Shown: in pieces, positions 17,518 to 27,807 of the stretch
Layout of the letters: each line of letters starts with the position of its first letter
How positions within the stretch are numbered: position 1 is the stretch's first letter
From: Rathayibacter sp. VKM Ac-2879
GTDB taxonomy: Bacteria; Actinomycetota; Actinomycetes; Actinomycetales; Microbacteriaceae
Length of the DNA stretch: 64,000 bases
Assembly: GCF_015351245.1 (NCBI RefSeq)
Contig: NZ_JADKSO010000001.1
Span: 930,001 to 994,000, forward strand
Direction: 5' to 3'
Program-made: the position numbers and the translations under genes
Notes under the pieces: model-generated
Told to the model about the DNA's origin: nothing
Seen by the model: the letters and a program-made list of their open reading frames with translations, nothing else
Databases searched by the model: none

Positions 17518-19183
17518 GCCTCTCCCCAGCAGCGCCGCGGAGGAGCGACCGCGACTGCGCGATTCCGTCCGGCTGGTCGCGCCCTCGCCGCAGACGGGGG
17601 CCAGCTGGCTCGTGACGCTCGACGACGTTCCCGTTGCGCGCGTCCCGACAGCGACCGCGGAGGTGCTCCGGCTCCTCGACGGCACGCGCCCGATCGCCGA
17701 GGTGCGGCGTCTCAGCGAGGCGCGCCCGGAGGAACTCGACGCCCTCCTCGCGCGGGTGCGAGGCGCGGGTCTCCTCGCGGGGGGCAGGGAGCGCTCGCGT
17801 CGCTGCCCCGTCAGGGTCACTCCGCCGATGACGGTGCAATTCGCGACCGGCCGTCTGACGCCCGCGTTCGCCGCGATCGCGACGCTCCTCCGACGCGCTC
17901 TCCGGCGTCGCGGCGCGCGCCGGGTGGCCGTGGTGGCGCCGGTCGCGCTGGTCGTCGCGGGAATCGTCGCGGCGGCGCTCCAAGCGCCGGGACTCGCCGA
18001 TGTCGTCGATCGCCCAGTGACGGTGCCCTCGCTCGCGGCGGTCGCGGTCGCGCTCGTGCTCGCGACGGCCATCCATGAGCTCGCGCACGGGGTGACGCTG
18101 CATCTCGCGGGAGGTATCGCCCGTCGCGCCGGTTTCATGGTCTTCTACCTCACCCCGGCCTTCTTCGTCGACGTCACCGACAACTGGCGGATCGCGAGTC
18201 GAGGCCGCCGCGCCGCCGTCGCCCTGGCGGGACCTGCCGTGCACGTGGTCCTCGCGTCGGCGTCGGCGGTCGTCGCCCTTGTCGTCGCGCCGGGCGAGGT
18301 GCGGGACGCGGCGCTCACGTTCACGGCCGCCGCGACGGGCATCGCACTGTTCAACCTGCTCCCGTTCGTCCGCTTCGACGGCTACTTCGCGCTCGTGGCC
18401 GCGACCGACACTCCCCGTCTCCGGGAACGATCATTCGAGGCGCTCGACGCCGTGTTGGGAGGAGCGAGAGGAGACCGCCGAGCGTGGCTCCTGCTCCTCG
18501 GAGTGGGCAGCCTGATCACGCCCGCGCTCCTCGTGCTGGCCGCGCTGGACAGGGTGAGACGCTGGACCGACACGACCGGAGTCGTCGGGGCTCTCGTGCT
18601 GGTGGCGCTCGACGCGCTCGTGCTCGTCGTGCTCATCCGCGGCTGTCGGAGGTGGCTTCGCCGACCTGGCGCGAGGGGCCGTCGCTGGGCGCTGCTCGGC
18701 ACGGCCGTCGCGCTCGCGGTCGCGCTCGGTCTGCTCGTGCCCGTGCCGCGCACCGCGGCCGTCGGCTGGTTCGCGACCCCCGAGGGCACACGCCTGGTCA
18801 GCACCGACGCCGCGTCCCTCGCCCGACTCCCGGCCGGCGCGGAGGTGCTGCTCCAGACCCAGGGCCTGCTACACCATCGCGACATCGGCCGGGGAGTCGT
18901 CGGGCCGGCCGGATCGCAGGCTCCCGCGCTGGTGCCGCTCGAGAGCCTCTCGCCGGTGCGCGACCCCACGCTCATTCCGGCGTCCGGGCGTGCACTCGAG
19001 GCGAGCGTCGCGCCTCCCACCCCGAGCGCAGGCGCGGCGCTCGTGCGACTCGGCGGGGACCGCTCCCTCCTCGAGACCGTCCTCGCGCCCGCGTTCACCG
19101 TCTTCGGCGCGCTCGTGCCCGTCCCGGACGCGACTCCTCAGACCATCGTGACCCACCCCGACGACCGTGACGAGAGCAGGTAG
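17495..19183 (+). CDS. mpaP: daptide M50 intramembrane metalloprotease with RRE-like N-terminus
   Basis: A 562-residue protein starting at ATG 17495 (GGGGGAGG six bases upstream). Residues about 15-90 look like a PqqD/RRE-type winged helix (WLVTLDDVPVARV, then EVLRLLDGTRPIAEVRRL). The membrane part has the zinc motif HELAHG (H194, E195, H198) and the second motif LLPFVRFDGYFAL (D295), both typical of site-2-type M50 proteases. A further helix (around 400-425) and an Ala/Val-rich outer domain end the protein. It most likely removes the leader after the DAP/AAP boundary and couples maturation to export. Confidence 0.88.
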   Translation: MSRIRSSEPLPSSAAEERPRLRDSVRLVAPSPQTGASWLVTLDDVPVARVPTATAEVLRLLDGTRPIAEVRRLSEARPEELDALLARVRGAGLLAGGRERSRRCPVRVTPPMTVQFATGRLTPAFAAIATLLRRALRRRGARRVAVVAPVALVVAGIVAAALQAPGLADVVDRPVTVPSLAAVAVALVLATAIHELAHGVTLHLAGGIARRAGFMVFYLTPAFFVDVTDNWRIASRGRRAAVALAGPAVHVVLASASAVVALVVAPGEVRDAALTFTAAATGIALFNLLPFVRFDGYFALVAATDTPRLRERSFEALDAVLGGARGDRRAWLLLLGVGSLITPALLVLAALDRVRRWTDTTGVVGALVLVALDALVLVVLIRGCRRWLRRPGARGRRWALLGTAVALAVALGLLVPVPRTAAVGWFATPEGTRLVSTDAASLARLPAGAEVLLQTQGLLHHRDIGRGVVGPAGSQAPALVPLESLSPVRDPTLIPASGRALEASVAPPTPSAGAALVRLGGDRSLLETVLAPAFTVFGALVPVPDATPQTIVTHPDDRDESR

Positions 19184-19189
19184 ACAGCC

Positions 19190-19915
19190 ATGACCCATGC
19201 CATCCGCTTCGACCACTTCACCAAGGCCTATCGAGGCCGGGAGGTGGTGTCCGGTCTGGATTTCGCGGTGCAGCCGGGAACCATCGTCGGACTCCTCGGA
19301 CCCAACGGAGCAGGCAAGAGCACGGCCCTCAAGGGCCTCGTGGGCCTGCTGCGACCGAGCAGTGGGGCGGTGCTGGTCGAGGGAAGGCGGTTCCAGGATC
19401 TCGAGAACCCGGCGTCGGTCGTCGGCGTCCACATGGACGGCTTCGGCTTCGAAGGGAGGATAACCGCGCGGCGACACCTCCAGATCTGCGCCCTCGCCGC
19501 GGGCGCTCCCGGCTCCCGTGTGCAGGAGGTGCTCGACGAGGTGGACCTCGCGGCGCACGCCACGCTGCGGGTCAAGCACTTCTCGACGGGAATGCGGCAG
19601 CGGCTCGGCCTGGCCGCCGCGCTCCTCGGCCGACCGCGGATCCTCGTGCTCGACGAGCCGGCGAACGGCCTCGATCCCGAGGGCATCCGCTGGCTCCGAC
19701 GGTTCCTGAAGTCCTTCGCCCGTGAGGGAGGAGCGGTGCTGGTGTCCAGTCATCAGCTCGCGGAGCTCGCGCAGACCGTCGACGAGGTCGTGGTGCTGCG
19801 TCATCGCCTGCTCTACTCTGGGCCGCTCGACGAGCTGCTCGGCTCGAGCGACGCCTCCCTCGAGGAGCGCTACTTCGACCTCGTCGACTCGGCGGTCTCG
19901 GGGGAGGCGCGGTGA
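19190..19915 (+). CDS. ABC transporter ATPase, daptide export or immunity
   Basis: A 241-residue ATPase with Walker A LLGPNGAGKSTALK, signature FSTGMRQRLGLAAALL and Walker B ILVLDEPANGLDPEG, followed by the switch His in SSHQLAEL. It is of the type that energises peptide export or bacteriocin self-protection (BcrA-like). It starts seven bases after the protease stop and overlaps the first permease gene by four bases (GTGA). Confidence 0.88.
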   Translation: MTHAIRFDHFTKAYRGREVVSGLDFAVQPGTIVGLLGPNGAGKSTALKGLVGLLRPSSGAVLVEGRRFQDLENPASVVGVHMDGFGFEGRITARRHLQICALAAGAPGSRVQEVLDEVDLAAHATLRVKHFSTGMRQRLGLAAALLGRPRILVLDEPANGLDPEGIRWLRRFLKSFAREGGAVLVSSHQLAELAQTVDEVVVLRHRLLYSGPLDELLGSSDASLEERYFDLVDSAVSGEAR

Positions 19916-20622
19916 GCGCCGCGATCCGGGCGGAGGTGCTGCGCGCCGTCAGCGGCTCGGCGGGCTGGGCGGTGGCCGCCTATGCGGTGCTCGTGCCGTT
20001 CATGCTGCTGATCGTGGCGCCGGGAGGCTCGGCCGCGTCCTCGCCGACCCTCGCGGTCTACTCCGCGTGCGCCGCCTCCTTCGTTGCCGCGATGTTCCTC
20101 GGGAGCTACGGGGTCACCCGCGAGTACTACGACGGCTCTATCGGGCGCGCGCTGGTGCTCACGCGCACACGCGAGCTGCTCGTCGCGAAAGCGGTCGCGG
20201 CGGCGCTCGTGTCCTTCGTCCTCGGCGTGATCGCCTCGGTCGTCTGGCTGGGGCCGACCGCGATCGTCCTCGGCTCGAACGGCGTCGAGTTCGCGCCCGG
20301 CGCCGAGCTCGTGCCGGTCGCGATCGGCTCGGCGGCGGCGTCGACGGTGGGCGGTGTGCTCGGTTCGATGATCGGCTGGCTCACCCGCAACTACTACGTC
20401 GCCAGCGCGATCGTCCTCGGGATCCCGTTCGCGGTCGAGCTCCCGCTCCTGTCCTCCGCTCCCGAGATCGAGCGGTTCCTGCCCTCCGGTGCACTCGCGG
20501 CGCTCGGGGCCCCTCAGGGACTCGGCTTGCTCCCTCCCGTCGCCGCTGCCGGAGTCGCCGCGGCCTGGTGCCTGCTCGCGGGTGCTGCGGCCTGGGCGAC
20601 GATGCGAGGGAGGGAAGCGTGA
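19912..20622 (+). CDS. ABC transporter permease 1 of the daptide locus
   Basis: A 236-residue, GTG-started membrane protein with about six hydrophobic segments, including a first helix (VAAYAVLVPFMLLIVA) and a later LGVIASVVWLGPTAIVL. The segment VTREYYDGSIGRALVLTRTR is the ABC-2 cytoplasmic coupling loop. It should pair with the ATPase and the second permease. Four-base overlaps with both neighbours point to one translation unit. Confidence 0.82.
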   Translation: MSAAIRAEVLRAVSGSAGWAVAAYAVLVPFMLLIVAPGGSAASSPTLAVYSACAASFVAAMFLGSYGVTREYYDGSIGRALVLTRTRELLVAKAVAAALVSFVLGVIASVVWLGPTAIVLGSNGVEFAPGAELVPVAIGSAAASTVGGVLGSMIGWLTRNYYVASAIVLGIPFAVELPLLSSAPEIERFLPSGALAALGAPQGLGLLPPVAAAGVAAAWCLLAGAAAWATMRGREA

Positions 20623-21359
20623 TCGCGAGCGCGCTGCGCACCGAGGCCCTGCGTCTGCGCTCGGATCGACCTCTCGCGGGCCTCGCGCTCGTCGCCCTCG
20701 TGCTTGGGCTGAGCATCCTGCTCGCGGTGCCCGAGAATGTGCGGGAGGCGCCTGCCTCGGCGCGGTCGGCCCTCTTCGATGCCCTCGCGCCGTCCCTGCT
20801 GACCACTGCCGCGGTCGTTGCCGGACTGTATGGCGCGTTCCGATACACCTCCGATCTCGAACGGGGCGTGCTGGCCCGGCAGCTCGGCTTCGTGGGGCGC
20901 CTTCCGCTCCTGTGCGCCCGCGCCGTGATGGCGGCGATCGGAGGCGCGCTGCTCGCCGCGGTGTCCTCCGTGGCCGCGGTGCTCGCCTTCCGTGCGGTCG
21001 CGGCAAGCGACGTCGGGGTGCTTGAGCTCCTTCCGGCGGGCGTCCTCGTCGGCGTCAGCGCTGCGCTCTGGGGTCTCGCGGTCGGCGTCGTGATCGGCCG
21101 GCACGTGCCTGCGCTCGTCGCGGTGTCGGGCGTCCTCGCCGCGTCCCTTCCGCTGTCGGAGTGGCAACCCGACGCACGCCTCGCCACGCCTCTCGGAGCG
21201 TGGCTCGCATCCGTCGCCTACGGCGGCGACCGGAGCGCCGATCTCGGCCTAGCTCTCGCGGCCGGGGTCCTCTGGCTGATCGTGGCGGCCGTTCTGGCCG
21301 TGGTGGTCGTGCTGCGGCGAGACATCGTCTCACCGCTCAGCGCCACCTCGCCCAGATGA
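20619..21359 (+). CDS. ABC transporter permease 2 of the daptide locus
   Basis: A 246-residue membrane protein beginning at GTG 20619, which overlaps the preceding stop (GTGA). It has a first helix (LAGLALVALVLGLSILLAV), then the coupling-loop-like FRYTSDLERGVLARQLGFVGR, and four to five further helices ending in LWLIVAAVLAVVVVLRR. It resembles permease 1 in layout, giving a heterodimeric exporter of the cluster. Confidence 0.8.
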   Translation: MIASALRTEALRLRSDRPLAGLALVALVLGLSILLAVPENVREAPASARSALFDALAPSLLTTAAVVAGLYGAFRYTSDLERGVLARQLGFVGRLPLLCARAVMAAIGGALLAAVSSVAAVLAFRAVAASDVGVLELLPAGVLVGVSAALWGLAVGVVIGRHVPALVAVSGVLAASLPLSEWQPDARLATPLGAWLASVAYGGDRSADLGLALAAGVLWLIVAAVLAVVVVLRRDIVSPLSATSPR

Positions 21360-21394
21360 CCAGACGGGTATGAAAGGATGAAGGCTCGGCTTCT

Positions 21395-21417
21395 GAGCAG
21401 TCGTGTCGCGACTGCTC
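21395..21417 (+). terminator. hairpin after the daptide operon
   Basis: GAGCAGTCG (21395-21403) and CGACTGCTC (21409-21417) form a perfect nine-base stem with a five-base loop, 36 bases after the last exporter gene. There is no U tract. Confidence 0.55.
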
Positions 21418-21463
21418 TCGATGCGGCGTCACCGGGTGGCGTCCAGGAGGGAGAGCGGCGAGC

Positions 21464-21679
21464 ATGATCGACGTCGAGAACGGACCGACGGCACCGGGCG
21501 AGATCGAGCCGGAGCGACGTCGGCGGCGCTGGGCGAACCTCCTCCTTGCCGCCTTCATCGCCCTCGGCGGGGTCCTGTCTGTCACCGGTCCCAGCGTCAG
21601 CGGCTACGGAGTCACGGCTGCCGTGATCTGCGGGGTGTGCGCTCTCGTCGCTCTCGTCGCAGCGCTGCGCGGGCGCTAA
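21464..21679 (+). CDS. small two-helix membrane protein
   Basis: A 71-residue protein with a charged N-terminus (EPERRRRRW), then two hydrophobic segments (LLLAAFIALGGVLSVTG and TAAVICGVCALVALVAAL). GGAGGGAG lies nine bases before the ATG. Nothing identifies its function. It follows the daptide exporter after a hairpin, so it could be a self-protection protein, but it may equally be unrelated. Confidence 0.6.
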   Translation: MIDVENGPTAPGEIEPERRRRRWANLLLAAFIALGGVLSVTGPSVSGYGVTAAVICGVCALVALVAALRGR

Positions 21680-21742
21680 CCCGCTGCACTCGGGCTCCCT
21701 CGACGAGCGGACACGGAACCCCGGCAGCAGCTCGGCACGACG

Positions 21743-21793
21743 GGCGCTGTGCCTCAGACCGGCGCTGTGCCTTAGACGGGCGCTGTGCCTCAG
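21743..21793. repeat. 18-base tandem repeat, about three copies
   Basis: GGCGCTGTGCCTCAGACC-type units begin at 21743, 21761 and 21779, with one or two differences between copies; the third runs into the stop codon of the HAD gene. No function is evident. Confidence 0.8.
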
Positions 21794-22500
21794 GGGTGGA
21801 GGGCGTCCAGGGAGGCGATGCGCCGGACGCCGAGAGCGAGAGCCTCGGCGGGCAGCTCGCGTCCGTGCTCGGGCCCGCCTGCCCGGTCGAGCCAGATGCC
21901 GCGCAGACCGGCCGCCGCAGCGCCCATCGCATCCGTGGCGAGCCGATCGCCGACGTAGAGCGCGTCGGAGGCGGCGACCCCGAATCGCTCGCATGCAAGC
22001 GTGAAGATGCGCGGATCGGGCTTCGTCAGACCGACGTCTCCGGAGGCGACGACGTGCTCGACTCGCCCGGCAAGCCCGACGCGCTCGATCTTGCCCAGCT
22101 GAAAATCGAGCTCGCCGTTCGTGATGATCCCGATCTGCACGCCGGACGCCCGGAACCGGTCGAGCGCGGGAAGGGCGTCGTCGTGAAGCGTCCACGCCTC
22201 GACGTAATGCTCGAGGTACGCGGCGAACCACTCGCTCGCCTCCTCCGGGGAGAGCTCGATTCCGGCCCCGGCCGCGAAGGCGCTCGCGCGGGCGCGGCGC
22301 TGACCCTCGTAGTCGAGCTCACCCGCGAGGTAGCGGTGGTAGTGCTCCTCCTCGAGGAGGTGCCAGCGGCGCTGGACCTCGAGCGGATCGGCCGCGTACG
22401 CCTCCCCGAGCGTGGCCGCGTGCGCGACGATGCCCTCGCGCACGGCGCGGGCGTGCGCGAAGAGGGTGTCGTCGAGGTCGAAGAGCGCGAGCCGCAGCAC
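21790..22500 (-). CDS. HAD-family phosphohydrolase
   Basis: A 236-residue HAD hydrolase with the four motifs in order: FDLDDT near the N-terminus, TNGELDFQ, LTKPDPRIF and YVGDRLATD. The helical cap inserted after motif I makes it a subclass I enzyme like YjjG or other small-molecule phosphatases. Its substrate cannot be told from the sequence. It starts at GTG 22500, seven bases after the trpS stop, without a clear ribosome site, so it is probably translated by coupling to trpS. Confidence 0.85.
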   Translation of the reverse strand: MLRLALFDLDDTLFAHARAVREGIVAHAATLGEAYAADPLEVQRRWHLLEEEHYHRYLAGELDYEGQRRARASAFAAGAGIELSPEEASEWFAAYLEHYVEAWTLHDDALPALDRFRASGVQIGIITNGELDFQLGKIERVGLAGRVEHVVASGDVGLTKPDPRIFTLACERFGVAASDALYVGDRLATDAMGAAAAGLRGIWLDRAGGPEHGRELPAEALALGVRRIASLDALHP

Positions 22501-22507
22501 GGCGGGC

Positions 22508-24410
<1,903 letters not shown>

Positions 24411-24470
24411 TCGTCCAGTCTACGGAGAGGGTCCGACATGCTCGCCCGGCAGCACGCTGCGCGCGACGAC

Positions 24471-24566
24471 GCCGGCGGTGCCCGCCTCCTGTCGCCCTCC
24501 TCAGAGGCCCGCCTCCTGTCGCCCTCCTCAGAGAGGGAAGGGCGACGGGAGGCGGGCACCGCCGGC
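24471..24566 (-). terminator. large hairpin after the fructose operon
   Basis: The 27-base arms 24471-24497 and 24540-24566 pair with one wobble. They start GCCGGCGGTGCCCGCCTCC and end in its complement. The stem lies 28 bases past the fruA stop codon. One side contains a duplicated unit (listed separately), which enlarges the loop. Confidence 0.75.
24480..24533. repeat. perfect 27-base tandem duplication inside the hairpin
   Basis: Two adjacent identical units (24480-24506 and 24507-24533), each beginning GCCCGCCTCC and ending CCTCCTCAGAG. Either copy can pair with the opposite arm at 24540-24557, so two alternative stems exist. It looks like a recent slippage event. Confidence 0.9.
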
Positions 24567-24593
24567 GGGACAGCTCGAGGCGGTCGGAGTCGC

Positions 24594-26402
24594 TCAGGCC
24601 GCGACGGCCTGGGCCGCGGCGGGCTCAGGCACCTCGGCGAGCACCGGGGCGCGCTTGATGCTCTTCGCGATGATGACGCACACGGCGGTCACCACCATGC
24701 CGACGAGGATCGCGACCAGGTAGAGCAGCGGCTGCCCCACGAGACCGGTCACCCAGATGCCGCCGTGCGGGGCGCGCAGGGTCGAGCCGAAGAGCGCGAC
24801 GAGCGCGCCGGTCACGGCGGAGCCGATCATGGCTGAGGGGATCACGCGCAGCGGGTCGACCGCCGCGAACGGGATGGCACCCTCCGAGATGAACGACGCG
24901 CCCAGCAGGTAGGCGGCTTTGCCGTTCTGGCGCTCGGCGTCGGTGAAGAGGCGCTTGCGGAGCGACGTCGCCAGCGCGAGGCCCAGCGGAGGCGTCATGC
25001 CGGCCGCCATCACGATCGCCATGATCTTGAACTGCACCGAGTTCGGGTCGCCGTCGGCGGGCACCGATGCGAGACCGGTGGTGGCGAAGGCGTAGGCGAC
25101 TTTGTTGACCGGGCCGCCCATGTCGAACGCCATCATCAGGCCGAGAATGACCCCCAGGATGATGAGGTTGCCACCCGAGAGACCCGAGAGCCACGACGAG
25201 AGGCCTTCGCTGAGCGCGCGCAGCGGCGCCCCGAGCACCACGAACATCAGGAAGCCGGTGATGAAGGTCGCGATCAGGGGGATGATGACGACGGGCATCA
25301 GTGACTTGAAGGCCGCGGGCAACGAGATCCGCGAGATCCACAGTGCCGCGTAACCGGCGATGAAGCCCGAGGCGAGACCGCCGAGGAAGCCTGCCCCGAC
25401 CGTGACCGCCACGGCGCCGCCGAGGAAGCCGGGCGCGATGCCCGGGCGGTCGGCGATGCCGAAGGCGATGAAGCCCGAGAGGACCGGCACGAGGAACGCG
25501 AAGGTCGCGCCTCCGATGAGGAACATCACGCCGGCCCAGTCGGTGATGTTCGCCACGTTGAAGCCGTTGTCGATGATCTGCTTCGGCGTGTAGCTGACGA
25601 TTTGGTAGCCGCCGAAGAGGAACGACAGCGCGATCAGCAGTCCGCCCGCCGCGACGAACGGGATCATGTACGACACACCCGTCATCAGGTTCTGACGGAT
25701 GCGTGTGCCGACGCCGACCTTCTTCGGTGCGGCGGGTGCCGTGGCCGGGGTCGAGCGGGTGGGGGTCGAGCCGCTGCCGCGCAGCGCGAGGGCACGGTCG
25801 AGCACCTCGTCGGGCTTCGAAAGCGCCTCCGCGACGCCGACCTGGAGGATCGGCTTGCCGGCGAAGCGCTCCTTGCCGCGGATCTCGAGGTCGGCGGCGA
25901 GGATGACGACGTCGGCGGCGGCGATGTCGCCCGCGGTCATCTCGTCTGAGCCCGCGGCACCCTGTGTCTCGACGCGGATCGGGTAGCCGCGCTTCTTCGC
26001 GGCCTGCTCGAGCGCCTCCGCCGCCATGTAGGTGTGCGCGATGCCGGCGATGCAGCTGGTGACGGCGACGAACCGGGGGCCGGAGGCGACGGGCGTGTCC
26101 TGCACCTTCGCGGCGGCCCGGTCGATGACGTCCGCGGCCTTGGCGAGCGCCTCCGAGGTGCCGACCTCGAGGGTCGGCTTGCCGGCGAAGCGCTCCTTGC
26201 CGCGCACTTCGAGGTCGGCCGCGAGGATCACGACGTCGGCGTCGGCGATCGTCTGCGCCGACATCGGGTCGGAGCCCGCGGCGCCCTGGGTCTCGACCTG
26301 GATGTCGTACCCCTTCTTCTTCGCGGCCTGCTCGAGGGCCTCGGCCGCCATGTAGGTGTGGGCGATGCCGGCGATGCAGCTGGTGACGGCGACGATCTTC
26401 AC
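24594..26402 (-). CDS. fruA: fructose PTS EIIB-EIIB-EIIC
   Basis: A 602-residue protein with two tandem EIIB domains (residues about 1-98 and 109-205), both with TSCIAGIAHTYMAAEALE and its phosphoacceptor Cys, then a linker and an EIIC membrane domain of eight or more helices (from about residue 235). It takes up fructose and phosphorylates it to fructose 1-phosphate. The EIIB copies are nearly identical to each other. The gene overlaps the EIIA gene by four bases; no HPr gene follows it here. Confidence 0.93.
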   Translation of the reverse strand: MKIVAVTSCIAGIAHTYMAAEALEQAAKKKGYDIQVETQGAAGSDPMSAQTIADADVVILAADLEVRGKERFAGKPTLEVGTSEALAKAADVIDRAAAKVQDTPVASGPRFVAVTSCIAGIAHTYMAAEALEQAAKKRGYPIRVETQGAAGSDEMTAGDIAAADVVILAADLEIRGKERFAGKPILQVGVAEALSKPDEVLDRALALRGSGSTPTRSTPATAPAAPKKVGVGTRIRQNLMTGVSYMIPFVAAGGLLIALSFLFGGYQIVSYTPKQIIDNGFNVANITDWAGVMFLIGGATFAFLVPVLSGFIAFGIADRPGIAPGFLGGAVAVTVGAGFLGGLASGFIAGYAALWISRISLPAAFKSLMPVVIIPLIATFITGFLMFVVLGAPLRALSEGLSSWLSGLSGGNLIILGVILGLMMAFDMGGPVNKVAYAFATTGLASVPADGDPNSVQFKIMAIVMAAGMTPPLGLALATSLRKRLFTDAERQNGKAAYLLGASFISEGAIPFAAVDPLRVIPSAMIGSAVTGALVALFGSTLRAPHGGIWVTGLVGQPLLYLVAILVGMVVTAVCVIIAKSIKRAPVLAEVPEPAAAQAVAA

Positions 26403-26851
26403 GAGACGACGACCTCTCTGGCGATGATGTCCGCGACCTCCTGGCCGCTGGCGGCGGCGCGGAGGGATCCGGTGAAGGACTCGTGGATCAGCTTGCGGGC
26501 GAGCTGAGCGAGGATCTTCAGGTGTGCCTGATCGGCGCCGTCCGGGGCCGCGATCAGGAAGATCAGGTCGGCCGGGCCGTCGGGAGCGCCGAAGTCGACG
26601 CCCTGTGTGGCGATGCCGACCGCGACGCTCGGCGAGACGACGTGCGCGGAGCGGGCGTGGGGGATCCCGATGCGGCCCGGCATGCCGGTGGCCATCTGCG
26701 ACTCGCGGTCGCGGACGTCGGCGAGGAAGCCGTCGAGGTCGGTGACGCGGCCGGCGTCGGCGAGCGTCTTCGCGAGCTGCGCGGTGGCCTCGTCCTTCGT
26801 GGCGGCGGTGAGGTCGACGATGACCGTCGACGCCTCGGTGAGAGCAGTCAT
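26399..26851 (-). CDS. fructose PTS EIIA
   Basis: A 150-residue EIIA of the fructose/mannitol type. The phosphorylated His is in GIPHARSAHV, and the IFLIAAPDGADQAHLKILAQLA helix-strand is typical. It passes phosphate from HPr to the EIIB domains of the following gene. ATG 26851 overlaps the fruK stop (ATGA), and its own stop overlaps the fruA start. Confidence 0.92.
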   Translation of the reverse strand: MTALTEASTVIVDLTAATKDEATAQLAKTLADAGRVTDLDGFLADVRDRESQMATGMPGRIGIPHARSAHVVSPSVAVGIATQGVDFGAPDGPADLIFLIAAPDGADQAHLKILAQLARKLIHESFTGSLRAAASGQEVADIIAREVVVS

Positions 26852-27807
26852 GCGCTCAGTTCTCCAATCGGGAGGTGGGAATCGGGGTCCTCGACGACGG
26901 TGACGTCGTCGAGGCGGAGGGAGTCGGGTCCCGGGGCTTCGCTGCCCGGGAGCTGGACGGCGGCGGTGCCCCAGGCGACGGCGGTCGCGAGGCGCTCCGC
27001 CTCCGTGGCGTCGACGGCCGAGAGGTAGCCGGCGAGCGTGCTGTCGCCGGCGCCGACCGTGCTGAGGGGCACGACGGCGGGGGCGCCCGCCCACCACGAC
27101 GCGTGCGCCGTGACGAGGAGGGCGCCGTGCTCTCCGAGGCTGACGAGCGCTCGCGCGTCGGGCAGCGTCAGGAGTTCACGGGCTCCCGCGACGGCGTCTC
27201 CGACCGTCGGCAGGGAGCGGCCGAGGAGCTCTTCGAGCTCCTCGAGATTGGGCTTCACCAGCGTGGCGGTGCCGGCCGCGATGATCGCGGCGAGCGGCGC
27301 TCCGGAGGTGTCGACGGCGAGCGGGACGCCGAAGCGCAGGGCGAGCTGCCCGAGGGAGGCGTAGAAGTCTCCGCCGAGTCCCGGGGGGACGCTGCCGCAG
27401 GCGACCAGCCAGCGGGGGGTGGAGGCGACGTGGTCGCCGATGAGCTCCGAGAAGGCCTTCGCCTCCTCGTCGGTCACGGCGGGGCCAGGCTCGTTGATCT
27501 TGGTGGTGCGACCGGTCTGGTCGTCGACGACGGTGATGTTCGTGCGGATCGGCCGGGCGATCGGCGCGCTCGCGGACCGCACTCCGGCCGCTTCGAGCAT
27601 TGCCGACAGGTCGAGGCCCGTGGAGGCGTCGGCGGGGTAGACCGCGGTCGCCTCCACGCCGTTGCGCGCAAGGGCACGGGCGACGTTGACGCCTTTGCCG
27701 GCGGGGTCTCGACGGACGTCGTGTGCCCGGTTCACCTCGCCGACGGCGAAGCCGCTAGTCGAAAGGGTGACGTCGATGCTGGGGTTGGCGGTGACGGTGA
27801 CGATCAT
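26848..27807 (-). CDS. fruK: 1-phosphofructokinase
   Basis: A 319-residue PfkB-family kinase that turns fructose 1-phosphate into fructose 1,6-bisphosphate. The anion-hole motif TVGAGDSTLAGYL holds the catalytic Asp, and VNVARALARNG near the N-terminus binds the sugar. It sits between the regulator and the EIIA gene with four-base overlaps on both sides. Confidence 0.94.
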   Translation of the reverse strand: MIVTVTANPSIDVTLSTSGFAVGEVNRAHDVRRDPAGKGVNVARALARNGVEATAVYPADASTGLDLSAMLEAAGVRSASAPIARPIRTNITVVDDQTGRTTKINEPGPAVTDEEAKAFSELIGDHVASTPRWLVACGSVPPGLGGDFYASLGQLALRFGVPLAVDTSGAPLAAIIAAGTATLVKPNLEELEELLGRSLPTVGDAVAGARELLTLPDARALVSLGEHGALLVTAHASWWAGAPAVVPLSTVGAGDSTLAGYLSAVDATEAERLATAVAWGTAAVQLPGSEAPGPDSLRLDDVTVVEDPDSHLPIGELSA

